5,550 bases of DNA from NCBI GenBank assembly GCA_947303145.1, contig CAMYXB010000063.1:1-5550 (forward strand), written 5' to 3'. This document shows, piece by piece, positions 1 through 5,415 of this stretch (position 1 is its first letter; every line of letters begins with the position of its first letter). The position numbers and the translations under genes are program-made. This stretch comes from an uncultured Clostridia bacterium. GTDB taxonomy: Bacteria > Bacillota > Clostridia > Christensenellales > UBA1242. The notes beneath the pieces are model-generated. The model was not told the origin of the DNA. It did not search any database and saw only the letters and a program-made list of their open reading frames with translations.

Positions 1-528
1 CCATGCTCCAGAGTTTATGTCAGTCACGGCATTGTTGGAAATGTTAGTAGGCACAGAGGCTCCACTACTTGCAACTTGATAATATACATATTCACTACAT
101 GATGGACAACTTATCGTCACTGAATAGCCCAATATCTCTTCCCACTTGGCTCTCACATAAAGATGGTCAGTGAATGGCATATCGGAGGATAGGGAATAAT
201 CGCTATAGCTCGTCCCGTCCACGCTATATTCCCAGCCGGCGAATGTATAGCCACTTTTAGTAGGATCTGCGGGAAAGATAGATGTGCCAGAGAGGGTGCT
301 TATCTTGATAGTGGTAGTGTATGTATCACTGCTATTTATTGCAAAAGTTCCTCCATTGGCAAGAAATGTCACTTGAACATTCTCCGGCGCATCGTAGGTC
401 CATGTCTGCTCGAAGCGAACAGTAGCCACCTTAGCTGAATGTGTCATGGCTACACTGCTCATAATCGCCGTAATAATAACCAGTGTCCACAATAGTGACA
501 TCAATAATCCTTTTTTAGTCTTTTGCAT
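1..528 (-). CDS. Secreted protein with Listeria-Bacteroides (InlB B-type) repeat, partial: N-terminus only
   Basis: The frame is open from an ATG at 528 to the left edge, giving 176 residues with no stop, so the C-terminus lies outside the window. AAGGAG at 535-540 sits 6 bases before the ATG and fixes this start; an in-frame ATG at residue 10 lacks such a site. Residues 3-6 are basic (KTKK) and residues 8-28 are hydrophobic, a typical Sec signal peptide, with possible cleavage after Ala27 (SVA). Residues about 52-130 match the Listeria-Bacteroides repeat (Flg_new/InlB B-repeat) pattern: VTFLANGGTF at 53-62, then P..P.KSGYTFAGWEY at 86-101, ending LYVRAKWE at 123-130. Such repeats are small beta-rich modules found in tandem in surface or secreted proteins of Firmicutes. 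A CPSC pair (Cys141, Cys144) follows and could form a disulfide or bind metal. More repeats or a wall anchor probably follow beyond the edge. The exact role, such as adhesion, is unknown. Confidence 0.85.
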   Translation of the reverse strand, partial: MQKTKKGLLMSLLWTLVIITAIMSSVAMTHSAKVATVRFEQTWTYDAPENVQVTFLANGGTFAINSSDTYTTTIKISTLSGTSIFPADPTKSGYTFAGWEYSVDGTSYSDYSLSSDMPFTDHLYVRAKWEEILGYSVTISCPSCSEYVYYQVASSGASVPTNISNNAVTDINSGAW

Positions 529-649
529 TTTTTTCTCCTTTTGTGTTTTATTTTTAATTGGTTGAGATTGCTACGTCATGCTCGGCAACAGGGTGACATA
601 ATATACTATTATCATTCTATGGCAGGGTGATAAGCTTAATTATACGTTC

Positions 650-667
650 CATATAGCGAACTATATG
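650..667. repeat. 7-bp inverted repeat with 4-base spacer, possible operator
   Basis: CATATAG (650-656) and CTATATG (661-667) are exact reverse complements separated by CGAA. The site lies just upstream of the TATAAT that may serve the minus-strand surface-protein gene, roughly where a -35 element would be. That placement would suit a repressor site. The binding protein is unknown; the neighbouring XRE-type regulator is the obvious candidate by inference. Confidence 0.5.
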
Positions 668-679
668 ACAATATATTAG

Positions 680-697
680 CAAATAAAATTTTATTTG
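680..697. repeat. 18-bp perfect palindrome, possible operator
   Basis: CAAATAAAATTTTATTTG reads the same on both strands with no spacer. Its right end overlaps TTGTAA (695-700), a possible but poorly spaced -35 for the HTH gene. Dimeric XRE/Cro-type repressors commonly bind palindromes of about this length near their own promoters. The A/T-only core means that chance or bending is an alternative explanation. Confidence 0.5.
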
Positions 698-734
698 TAA
701 AGCGTTCTAAGTGGCGAATTATAAAAATTTTTTA

Positions 735-761
735 TTTTCATATAATTTTCTTGTTTATAAT
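735..761 (+). promoter_or_regulatory. Candidate promoter for the HTH gene
   Basis: A perfect TATAAT lies at 756-761, about 80 bases before the ATG. The best -35-like match, TTTTCA at 735-740, leaves only a 15-base spacer and is weak. A second TATAAT at 741-746 has no better partner. The -10 is therefore plausible but the promoter as a whole is uncertain. Confidence 0.3.
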
Positions 762-833
762 ATAGTTGTATGTAGGCAATATGGCTTTTTTATATTGTGT
801 TGTGAGCCATTGTCGTTCGTTGCCTTTTATTAT

Positions 834-837
834 GGAG
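834..837 (+). promoter_or_regulatory. Ribosome binding site deciding the HTH start
   Basis: GGAG, part of GGAGAAG, lies 5 bases before the ATG at 843. No such site precedes the upstream in-frame GTG at 711, and the 44 residues that GTG would add are hydrophobic and unlike an XRE protein. This site sets the start at 843. Confidence 0.8.
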
Positions 838-842
838 AAGAT

Positions 843-1076
843 ATGACATTAGTGCAAGCGATAGCTGTTAGGTTGAAGCAATTGCTAGATGAGAGAGGCT
901 TTAGCCAGTATGAATTGTTCAAGAGAGGTGGCGTGCCTCGCTCCACTATCTGCGACACGATGAATTGCAAGAAGAGTCGTGTTTCCACGGCCACTATATA
1001 TCAGATATGTTCCACACTGGGTATATCCATGTCTCAGTTTTTCGATGACAAGGTGTTCGATGAGGTAGAAGATTAA
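843..1076 (+). CDS. Small XRE/Cro-family helix-turn-helix transcriptional regulator
   Basis: This 77-residue protein is almost entirely one lambda-repressor-like DNA-binding domain. Residues 5-17 form helix 1 (QAIAVRLKQLLDE), followed by the helix-turn-helix at about 21-42: SQYELFKRGGVPRSTICDTM, with the recognition helix beginning near Pro32-Arg33-Ser34. Helices 4 and 5 follow (TIYQICSTLGISMSQFF, 51-67), and the chain ends in an acidic tail (DEVED). There is no separate dimerisation or sensor domain, so it is a minimal regulator that probably binds DNA as a dimer. The frame is open upstream to a GTG at 711, but the strong GGAG before 843 and the family's usual N-terminus favour the ATG at 843. 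It is divergent from the surface-protein gene and convergent with the 331-residue gene. It may regulate itself and the divergent gene; the target is an inference. Cysteines at 37, 42 and 56 lie in or near the DNA-binding helices. Confidence 0.9.
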   Translation: MTLVQAIAVRLKQLLDERGFSQYELFKRGGVPRSTICDTMNCKKSRVSTATIYQICSTLGISMSQFFDDKVFDEVED

Positions 1077-1077
1077 A

Positions 1078-1106
1078 AAAAGACAAGAATTAGTTTCTTG
1101 TCTTTT
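1078..1106. terminator. Bidirectional intrinsic terminator between convergent genes
   Basis: AAAAGACAAGAA (1078-1089) pairs perfectly with TTCTTGTCTTTT (1095-1106) around a 5-base loop, TTAGT. On the plus strand the right arm ends in TCTTTT, just after the HTH gene stop. On the minus strand it ends in TC followed by seven T, serving the 331-residue gene. The stem is AT-rich, but its position between two convergent stop codons makes the call firm. Confidence 0.85.
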
Positions 1107-1123
1107 AATATATGTATACATTG

Positions 1124-2119
1124 TTATTCGCTTATAGAATTAACTGGGAGAATGGGATAACGATTGTTGAATTTCGCTGCTAGGAATTTATGAAATACAT
1201 CTTTAGCCTCATTCTTTTTGAAAGCAGTGGGCTTCCCTCTAGCCTCAAGAGTGTGATTGATGCCATAGTAGACTCTATTCTGCTCGTCCCTGAATATTTG
1301 ACCTTCTGTATCTTTTGTAGGGATATATTCTTGTGCATGCGCTATGACATAGTGCTCCTCGTAAATCATTCGCTTTTCAAGATTGTAATATTCTACATCA
1401 AGAACGAATGAGTCGAATGGATTGCCCAATTTATTTTCACACTGGACTATTCTCTCACTATTGGAGTAAAGGGCTATGACATCGTAGCCATGCTTCTGCA
1501 CATCGTCCATAATGCTGGAAAGCACCGCTCTCTTATTGAGAGGAGATTGCATGACCTCAGGGCTGACTTCCTCCACATACAAGTCACCAGTGTTCTTGGT
1601 GATAGTGCATAGTGCACGATATGTCAAACAATGGTCTTTGTTGAAAGGCAGTTTGGTGAGGTCTCCTAGATTGACACTGTTGATATATTCCTCAACGGCC
1701 TCTTCAGGAATGTTATGTTTATTGTCGAATATGTTGATATAATTGCTCTTTTTGTCATATCCTCTAACAATCATAGCATATCTATCTAGACCTTTATTCT
1801 CTCTAAATCTTATGACGAAGCCCATGCCGTAGTCATCAGCGAATAAGTATTCTGGGTAATAAGATAGCACACCTTCCCTTTGATACATATCACGTGCGGC
1901 ATCTATGGCCTTGTCACTGGGAATGGAGGGTGAGGGCATGAGCAGAGGGAACATCTTCCCACTTTTATTTATGGGAGACACAACTTCGCCTATCTCTTGC
2001 TCGAGGTTGATATTATGCTTTTTGAGAAGTAGCATGAGTTCCTTATTGTTAATAGAGCCAATAAGGTCGTCTATTTTGCTAAATCTACAATTAAACTTGG
2101 AGAATTGTTTCTTCGTCAT
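1124..2119 (-). CDS. Uncharacterised 331-residue cytoplasmic protein
   Basis: I do not recognise this protein. The ATG at 2119 is preceded by AAAGGGG (2127-2133) at 7 bases and by a good promoter, so expression is likely. There is no signal peptide and no membrane segment. The chain is charged and mixed alpha/beta in appearance. Residues 1-45 are basic then helical (KIDDLIGSINNKELMLLLKK at 15-34). Residues 66-82 include a likely helix (IPSDKAIDAARDMYQ). Aromatic-rich strands follow: YYPEYLFADDYGMGFVIRF (87-105), RYAMIVRGYD (113-122), and SFVLDVEYYNLEKRMIYEEH (237-256). The C-terminal part (about 280-320) is basic, with VYYGINHTLEARGKPTAFKK (283-302) and a helix before the end. No Walker, nuclease, protease or zinc motif could be identified. 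It is convergent with the HTH gene and divergent from secA, so it appears to be a single-gene transcript. Codon use resembles its neighbours and gives no clear sign of transfer. Confidence 0.85.
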   Translation of the reverse strand: MTKKQFSKFNCRFSKIDDLIGSINNKELMLLLKKHNINLEQEIGEVVSPINKSGKMFPLLMPSPSIPSDKAIDAARDMYQREGVLSYYPEYLFADDYGMGFVIRFRENKGLDRYAMIVRGYDKKSNYINIFDNKHNIPEEAVEEYINSVNLGDLTKLPFNKDHCLTYRALCTITKNTGDLYVEEVSPEVMQSPLNKRAVLSSIMDDVQKHGYDVIALYSNSERIVQCENKLGNPFDSFVLDVEYYNLEKRMIYEEHYVIAHAQEYIPTKDTEGQIFRDEQNRVYYGINHTLEARGKPTAFKKNEAKDVFHKFLAAKFNNRYPILPVNSISE

Positions 2120-2160
2120 AATTTTACCCCTTTACAACCAGTATATTAGACTTCACGTAT

Positions 2161-2188
2161 ATTTTAACATAATTTAGAAAAATATCAA
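2161..2188 (-). promoter_or_regulatory. Promoter of the 331-residue gene
   Basis: On the minus strand TTGATA (2183-2188) is followed after 16 bases by TAAAAT (2161-2166). The -10 is preceded by TG in the extended -10 position (TGTTAAAAT). The expected transcript start near 2154 would give a leader of about 35 bases that contains the ribosome binding site. Confidence 0.65.
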
Positions 2189-2199
2189 GACCCTTTTTT

Positions 2200-2239
2200 A
2201 TATTTTTTTTATACTTAATATTCTACTCAAAAAAAATAT
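2200..2239. repeat. 11-bp A/T inverted repeat between divergent promoters
   Basis: ATATTTTTTTT (2200-2210) and AAAAAAAATAT (2229-2239) are exact reverse complements around 18 bases. Runs of eight T and eight A suggest intrinsically bent DNA. The repeat lies between the promoter of the 331-residue gene and that of secA, upstream of both -35 regions, so it could act as an UP-like or architectural element. It could also be chance low-complexity sequence. Confidence 0.4.
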
Positions 2240-2250
2240 CTTAATAAATA

Positions 2251-2281
2251 TGCAAAAATCGTTTTTCAAATTTGCAAAAAT
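2251..2281 (+). repeat. Direct repeat TGCAAAAAT x2, 22-base period
   Basis: TGCAAAAAT occurs at 2251-2259 and again at 2273-2281, a spacing of about two helical turns. The second copy overlaps the candidate -35 of secA. This arrangement could be a tandem regulator site or phased A-tracts that aid the promoter; neither can be proved here. Confidence 0.35.
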
Positions 2282-2298
2282 GTAGTAAACTTTATAAG
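2272..2298 (+). promoter_or_regulatory. Candidate secA promoter
   Basis: TTGCAA (2272-2277) is followed after 15 bases by TATAAG (2293-2298). The -10 matches consensus at five of six positions and the -35 at four, but the spacer is shorter than ideal. An alternative -10 is TATATT at 2304-2309, which overlaps the region just before AAGGAG. A promoter is expected here because the upstream gene points the other way. Confidence 0.4.
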
Positions 2299-2326
2299 TT
2301 AGTTATATTAAGGAGAATATATTTTT

Positions 2327-5011
2327 ATGGGATTATTTAGCAAGATTTTTGGCAGTGACAACTCCCGCAATGTCAAGAAACTAGAGAAGATAGCCTCCAA
2401 GGTAGAGGAATTGGAGGAGAATTATAAGGCTCTAACTGACCTAGAACTCATGAAGAAGACTGGCGAATTCAAGGAGAGACTCAAGAATGGCGAGACTCTG
2501 GACGACATTTTGCCAGAGGCTTATGCCACAGTGAGAGAGGCCAGCAGTAGAGTGCTGGGCATGAGGCACTTCCATGTGCAGATAATAGGAGGCATCGCAC
2601 TTCATCAAGGGCGTATCGCAGAGATGAGGACTGGTGAGGGCAAGACCTTGGTCGCCACACTTCCCGCTTATCTCAATGCTTTGAGTGGACAAGGTGTGCA
2701 CATCGTCACCGTCAACGAGTATCTCGTCAAGGTGGGTGCCGAATGGATGGGCAAGGTGTATAAATTCCTCGGCCTCACTGTCGGCGTGGTTATGTCTGGC
2801 ATGGAGCCAGATGCCAAGAGAGAGGCCTACAACTGCGACATCACCTATTGCACCAACAACGAACTCGGCTTCGATTATCTAAGGGATAATATGGTCACCA
2901 ACAAGTCACAGAAGATGCAACGTGGTCAGCACTTTGCCATTGTGGACGAGGTGGACAGCATATTGATAGACGAGGCTAGGACTCCGCTTATCATATCAGG
3001 ACAGGGGTTCAAGTCTAGCGAGATGTATTATACAGCACAGCGCTTCGCTAAGGGGCTCACAGAGGAAGATTACGAGATAGATGAGAAACTCAAGCAAATT
3101 CGTCTCACAGAGAGCGGTGTCTCTAGAGCAGAGGCCTTCTTTAAGGTGGAGAATTTGTCAGATATAGGGAATATAGAACTTAACCACCATATCAACAACG
3201 CCCTTCGTGCCAATTTTATCATGAAGCGTGACCAAGACTACATCGCCAAAGATGACGAGATAATCATCGTGGACGAATTCACCGGCAGACTTATGCCCGG
3301 CAGAAGATATAGCGAGGGCTTGCACCAAGCCATCGAGGCGAAAGAGAATATCAAGATAAAGAACGAGAATAAGACAGTCGCCACCATTACTTTCCAAAAC
3401 TACTTTAGACTGTATGACAAACTCAGCGGAATGACTGGCACAGCCAAGACAGAAGAGGCAGAATTCAATGGAATATACAACCTTGACGTTGTCACCATTC
3501 CTACCAATATGCCTGTTATTAGGAAGGACTACCCAGATATTATCTACACCACAGAGGAAGGCAAATTCAAAGCAGTGGTGAAGGAGATAAAGAGGATACA
3601 CGAGAGTGGTCGTCCAGTTTTGGTGGGCACATCTACCATAGAGAAGAGTGAACTATTGAGCGATATGCTAAAGAGAGAGAAAGTGCGTCACAATGTCCTC
3701 AATGCCAAAAATCACGAGCAAGAGTCGGAGATAGTGGCACAGGCAGGCAGACTGGGCTCTGTCACCATTGCCACCAATATGGCAGGTCGTGGAACAGACA
3801 TACTCCTAGGTGGCAATCCAGAGTTTTTGACTAAGAAACAACTAAGAGATAAGGGATATAATCCAAATGAAATAGACCTCGTCTCTGGCTATACCACCAC
3901 ACTCAGTGAGGAGATGAAACAACTCAAGGAACTATATGGCTCCACACTAGTCGAGAATAAGAAAATCACCGATGAAGAGAAAGTGAAAGTCATCGCCCTC
4001 GGCGGCCTCGCCATTATCGGCACAGATAGGCATGAGAGCAGACGTATAGACAATCAGCTTCGTGGTCGTGCTGGCCGTCAAGGAGACCCTGGCACGAGCG
4101 TGTTTTATGTCTCCATGGAGGACGACCTCATTCGCAGATTCGGTGGAGATAGGATGAAGTCCATAGCACAAGCATTTAGAATAGATGACGAAACACCTTT
4201 CCAGATTAGGTTGTTGTCTAAGCAAATAGAGAGTGCACAGAAGAGAATAGAAGCACAGAACTATGCCTCTCGTAAGTTCGTTCTAGAGTTTGACGATGTC
4301 ATGAGCAAGCAGAGGGAGATTATCTACGGCGAGAGGAATAAGGTGCTAGACGGAGTGGATATCCACAGCGAAATATTAGACATGTTCCCAGAAGTTGTGC
4401 ATAAGGCAGTGTTCAGTTGTATAGATGATGAGAAACCATACTTTGAATGGGACCTTGACAAACTCAATAAGGAACTAGAAGTCAAATTATTCGAGAAAGG
4501 CACCAATCTAGTCACAGAGGAATTTGTGGAGGATCTTGAGGCTCAAGATGTGTATGACAAGGTTTTATCCAAGGTCATCGAGAGATACGAGGCTCTGTGT
4601 AGCAAGACAAAGGAGATTGGATTCGACTTTTCCATTATCGAGAGAGACTTCCTTCTTAGAATAGTGGACACCAACTGGATGGACCACATCGACACTATGG
4701 AGATGCTCAAAAAAGAGATTGGTCTGCAAGCATATGGCGGAAGGAATCCTGTAGTGGAGTATAAGAGAGAGGGCTTCGACCTTTTCGACAGTATGATAGA
4801 GAGGATAAGAGAGGATACCTCTATGTATCTGCTCAATATGCACATTAGATTGGAGCAGACTCCCATCAAGAGAAATGACAGGGCTATGCAAAATCTGCAA
4901 ACCAATGAAAAGGTCACCCAGGCCAAGTCGGAGAAAACACTTGGTCGCAACGAACTCTGCTGGTGTGGTAGTGGCAAAAAATTCAAGCACTGCCATGGGA
5001 AAAATGAATAA
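2327..5011 (+). CDS. secA: Preprotein translocase ATPase SecA, complete
   Basis: SecA is the cytoplasmic and membrane-associated motor that binds signal-bearing preproteins and pushes them through the SecYEG channel by ATP hydrolysis. At 894 residues it is full length (family about 800-900). AAGGAG (2310-2315) lies 11 bases before the ATG. Nucleotide-binding domain 1 covers about 1-220 and 370-400, with Walker A MRTGEGKT (100-107) and DEVD (207-210). The preprotein cross-linking domain covers about 221-370. Domain 2 (about 400-615) has AGRGTDILLGGNPEF (486-500) and RIDNQLRGRAGRQGDPG (573-589). A clostridial-style charged insert lies at about 501-555. The helical scaffold/wing region follows, with WMDHIDTMEMLKKEIGLQAYGG. 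The C-terminal SEC-C zinc site is intact as C-x-C-x8-C-H (Cys878, Cys880, Cys889, His890), which points to the housekeeping SecA1 rather than SecA2. Oddity: motif Ia reads NEYLVKVGAEWMG (130-142), where homologs usually have Arg-Asp in place of Val136-Gly137. No strong terminator follows, so some read-through into the next gene is possible. Confidence 0.98.
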   Translation: MGLFSKIFGSDNSRNVKKLEKIASKVEELEENYKALTDLELMKKTGEFKERLKNGETLDDILPEAYATVREASSRVLGMRHFHVQIIGGIALHQGRIAEMRTGEGKTLVATLPAYLNALSGQGVHIVTVNEYLVKVGAEWMGKVYKFLGLTVGVVMSGMEPDAKREAYNCDITYCTNNELGFDYLRDNMVTNKSQKMQRGQHFAIVDEVDSILIDEARTPLIISGQGFKSSEMYYTAQRFAKGLTEEDYEIDEKLKQIRLTESGVSRAEAFFKVENLSDIGNIELNHHINNALRANFIMKRDQDYIAKDDEIIIVDEFTGRLMPGRRYSEGLHQAIEAKENIKIKNENKTVATITFQNYFRLYDKLSGMTGTAKTEEAEFNGIYNLDVVTIPTNMPVIRKDYPDIIYTTEEGKFKAVVKEIKRIHESGRPVLVGTSTIEKSELLSDMLKREKVRHNVLNAKNHEQESEIVAQAGRLGSVTIATNMAGRGTDILLGGNPEFLTKKQLRDKGYNPNEIDLVSGYTTTLSEEMKQLKELYGSTLVENKKITDEEKVKVIALGGLAIIGTDRHESRRIDNQLRGRAGRQGDPGTSVFYVSMEDDLIRRFGGDRMKSIAQAFRIDDETPFQIRLLSKQIESAQKRIEAQNYASRKFVLEFDDVMSKQREIIYGERNKVLDGVDIHSEILDMFPEVVHKAVFSCIDDEKPYFEWDLDKLNKELEVKLFEKGTNLVTEEFVEDLEAQDVYDKVLSKVIERYEALCSKTKEIGFDFSIIERDFLLRIVDTNWMDHIDTMEMLKKEIGLQAYGGRNPVVEYKREGFDLFDSMIERIREDTSMYLLNMHIRLEQTPIKRNDRAMQNLQTNEKVTQAKSEKTLGRNELCWCGSGKKFKHCHGKNE

Positions 5012-5049
5012 TTTAGCAAAATTTTGAATTATTTTGTATAAAAGCACTA

Positions 5050-5078
5050 TTGACATAGACATATATCCATGCTACAAT
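5050..5078 (+). promoter_or_regulatory. Near-consensus sigma-A promoter of the small secreted-protein gene
   Basis: A perfect -35 TTGACA (5050-5055) is separated by the optimal 17 bases from TACAAT (5073-5078), one base off consensus. Transcription should start near 5085, giving a leader of about 50 bases. This is the strongest promoter in the window and begins just 38 bases after the secA stop. Confidence 0.87.
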
Positions 5079-5088
5079 TTAGTCAGTT

Positions 5089-5116
5089 AGTGAGGAGTAA
5101 AAGCATTTCCCTCGCT
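5089..5116 (+). other. Hairpin in the 5' leader of the small secreted-protein gene
   Basis: AGTGAGG (5089-5095) can pair with CCTCGCT (5110-5116), seven pairs including one G-U, around a 14-base loop. It lies at the expected start of the transcript and ends 5 bases before the AAAGGAG ribosome binding site. There is no T-run, so it is not a terminator. A role in mRNA stability or translation is possible. It is too short to be a known riboswitch class. Confidence 0.5.
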
Positions 5117-5135
5117 GCACGAAAGGAGATAAATT

Positions 5136-5369
5136 ATGAGTATTCACCCTAAGAACGCCATACTAAAGACAGCAATAGTCGTCACATCCATTTTCACCAC
5201 ACTTCAGCCCATTAGTGCGAGAGCGGTGGCTCAGCCGACCAAAGTCTGTCATGAGAATGACCAAAAGACCGATTTCGATGAGAGATTTCTGCCCAGCAAC
5301 AAGGCGCCATTCATTATGCCCAAGAAAGTAGAAATCCACTATAACGAAACAGAAGAAATCTTGTATTGA
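5136..5369 (+). CDS. Small secreted protein of unknown function
   Basis: This 77-residue protein has no family I recognise. AAAGGAG (5122-5128) lies 7 bases before the ATG, and promoter, leader and terminator are all well formed, so it is very likely expressed. Residues 1-32 look like a Sec signal peptide: basic Lys6 and Lys11, a hydrophobic stretch (AILKTAIVVTSIFTTL, 8-23) and an Ala-rich end with possible cleavage after Ala30 or Ala32 (AVA, then QPT). The mature part would be about 45 residues, hydrophilic, with one cysteine (Cys38) and many charged residues (DFDERFLPSNKAPFIMPKK, 46-64), ending NETEEILY. It has no LPXTG anchor and no lipobox, because the cysteine is not at the cleavage site. 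It follows secA on the same strand but has its own promoter, so proximity need not mean a shared function. It could instead be a membrane-anchored short protein if the signal is not cleaved. Confidence 0.8.
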   Translation: MSIHPKNAILKTAIVVTSIFTTLQPISARAVAQPTKVCHENDQKTDFDERFLPSNKAPFIMPKKVEIHYNETEEILY

Positions 5370-5373
5370 TTAA

Positions 5374-5412
5374 AAAAAGACTATTACTTCATAAATTAGT
5401 AATAGTTTTTTT
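5374..5412. terminator. Bidirectional intrinsic terminator between the small secreted-protein gene and dut
   Basis: CTATTACT (5381-5388) pairs with AGTAATAG (5398-5405) around a 9-base loop. The stem extends outward through A-T pairs and one G-T to 5374 and 5412. Seven T follow on the plus strand. On the minus strand the arm reads AGTAATAGTC followed by seven T. It starts a few bases after the plus-strand stop and ends a few bases after the minus-strand stop, so it can serve both convergent genes. Confidence 0.9.
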
Positions 5413-5415
5413 ATT

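Larger units (their letters stand above)
529..842. promoter_or_regulatory. Divergent intergenic region between the surface-protein gene and the HTH gene
   Basis: This AT-rich stretch of 314 bases holds no convincing gene. It must carry start signals for both flanking genes. For the minus-strand gene the best -10 is TATAAT on the minus strand at 639-644. A TTGTCA at 666-671 lies 21 bases away, which is too far to be a standard -35. For the plus-strand HTH gene the best -10 is TATAAT at 756-761. Two perfect inverted repeats, at 650-667 and 680-697, lie between these positions and are listed separately. No tRNA, riboswitch or CRISPR-like structure was seen. Confidence 0.5.

Noticed and set aside
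777..814. Hairpin in the HTH leader (ATGGCT at 781-786 with AGCCAT at 805-810)
   Set aside because: Only six pairs across an 18-base loop; likely chance.
711..842. N-terminal extension of the HTH protein from a GTG at 711
   Set aside because: No ribosome binding site, hydrophobic and aromatic composition from AT-rich DNA, and it overlaps promoter-like sequence; the ATG at 843 has a good GGAG.
885..1121. Minus-strand reading frame of 78 codons
   Set aside because: Antisense to the HTH gene and running across the terminator; it has no start signals or family features.
843..2119. Toxin-antitoxin or defence pair made of the HTH gene and the 331-residue gene
   Set aside because: The two genes are convergent with a terminator between them, not an operon, and the larger protein shows no toxin or nuclease motif.
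1190..2177. Plus-strand reading frames at 1190-1411, 1512-1742 and 1905-2177
   Set aside because: Shadows of the minus-strand 331-residue gene; no ribosome binding sites, and composition is unlike real proteins.
5012..5036. Terminator directly after secA (CAAAAT at 5017-5022 pairing with ATTTTG at 5031-5036)
   Set aside because: Only six A/T-dominated pairs and no clear T-run; too weak to call a terminator.
2441..5062. Reading frames overlapping secA (2441-2701, 2685-2882, 3158-3601, 3947-4225, 4324-4515, 4543-5019, 4565-5062)
   Set aside because: All lie within or almost wholly within the unmistakable secA coding sequence in other frames and lack start signals.
5089..5369. SecM-like arrest peptide controlling secA
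   Set aside because: SecM acts from upstream of secA in the same mRNA; this small gene is downstream with its own promoter, and no arrest-like C-terminus is apparent.
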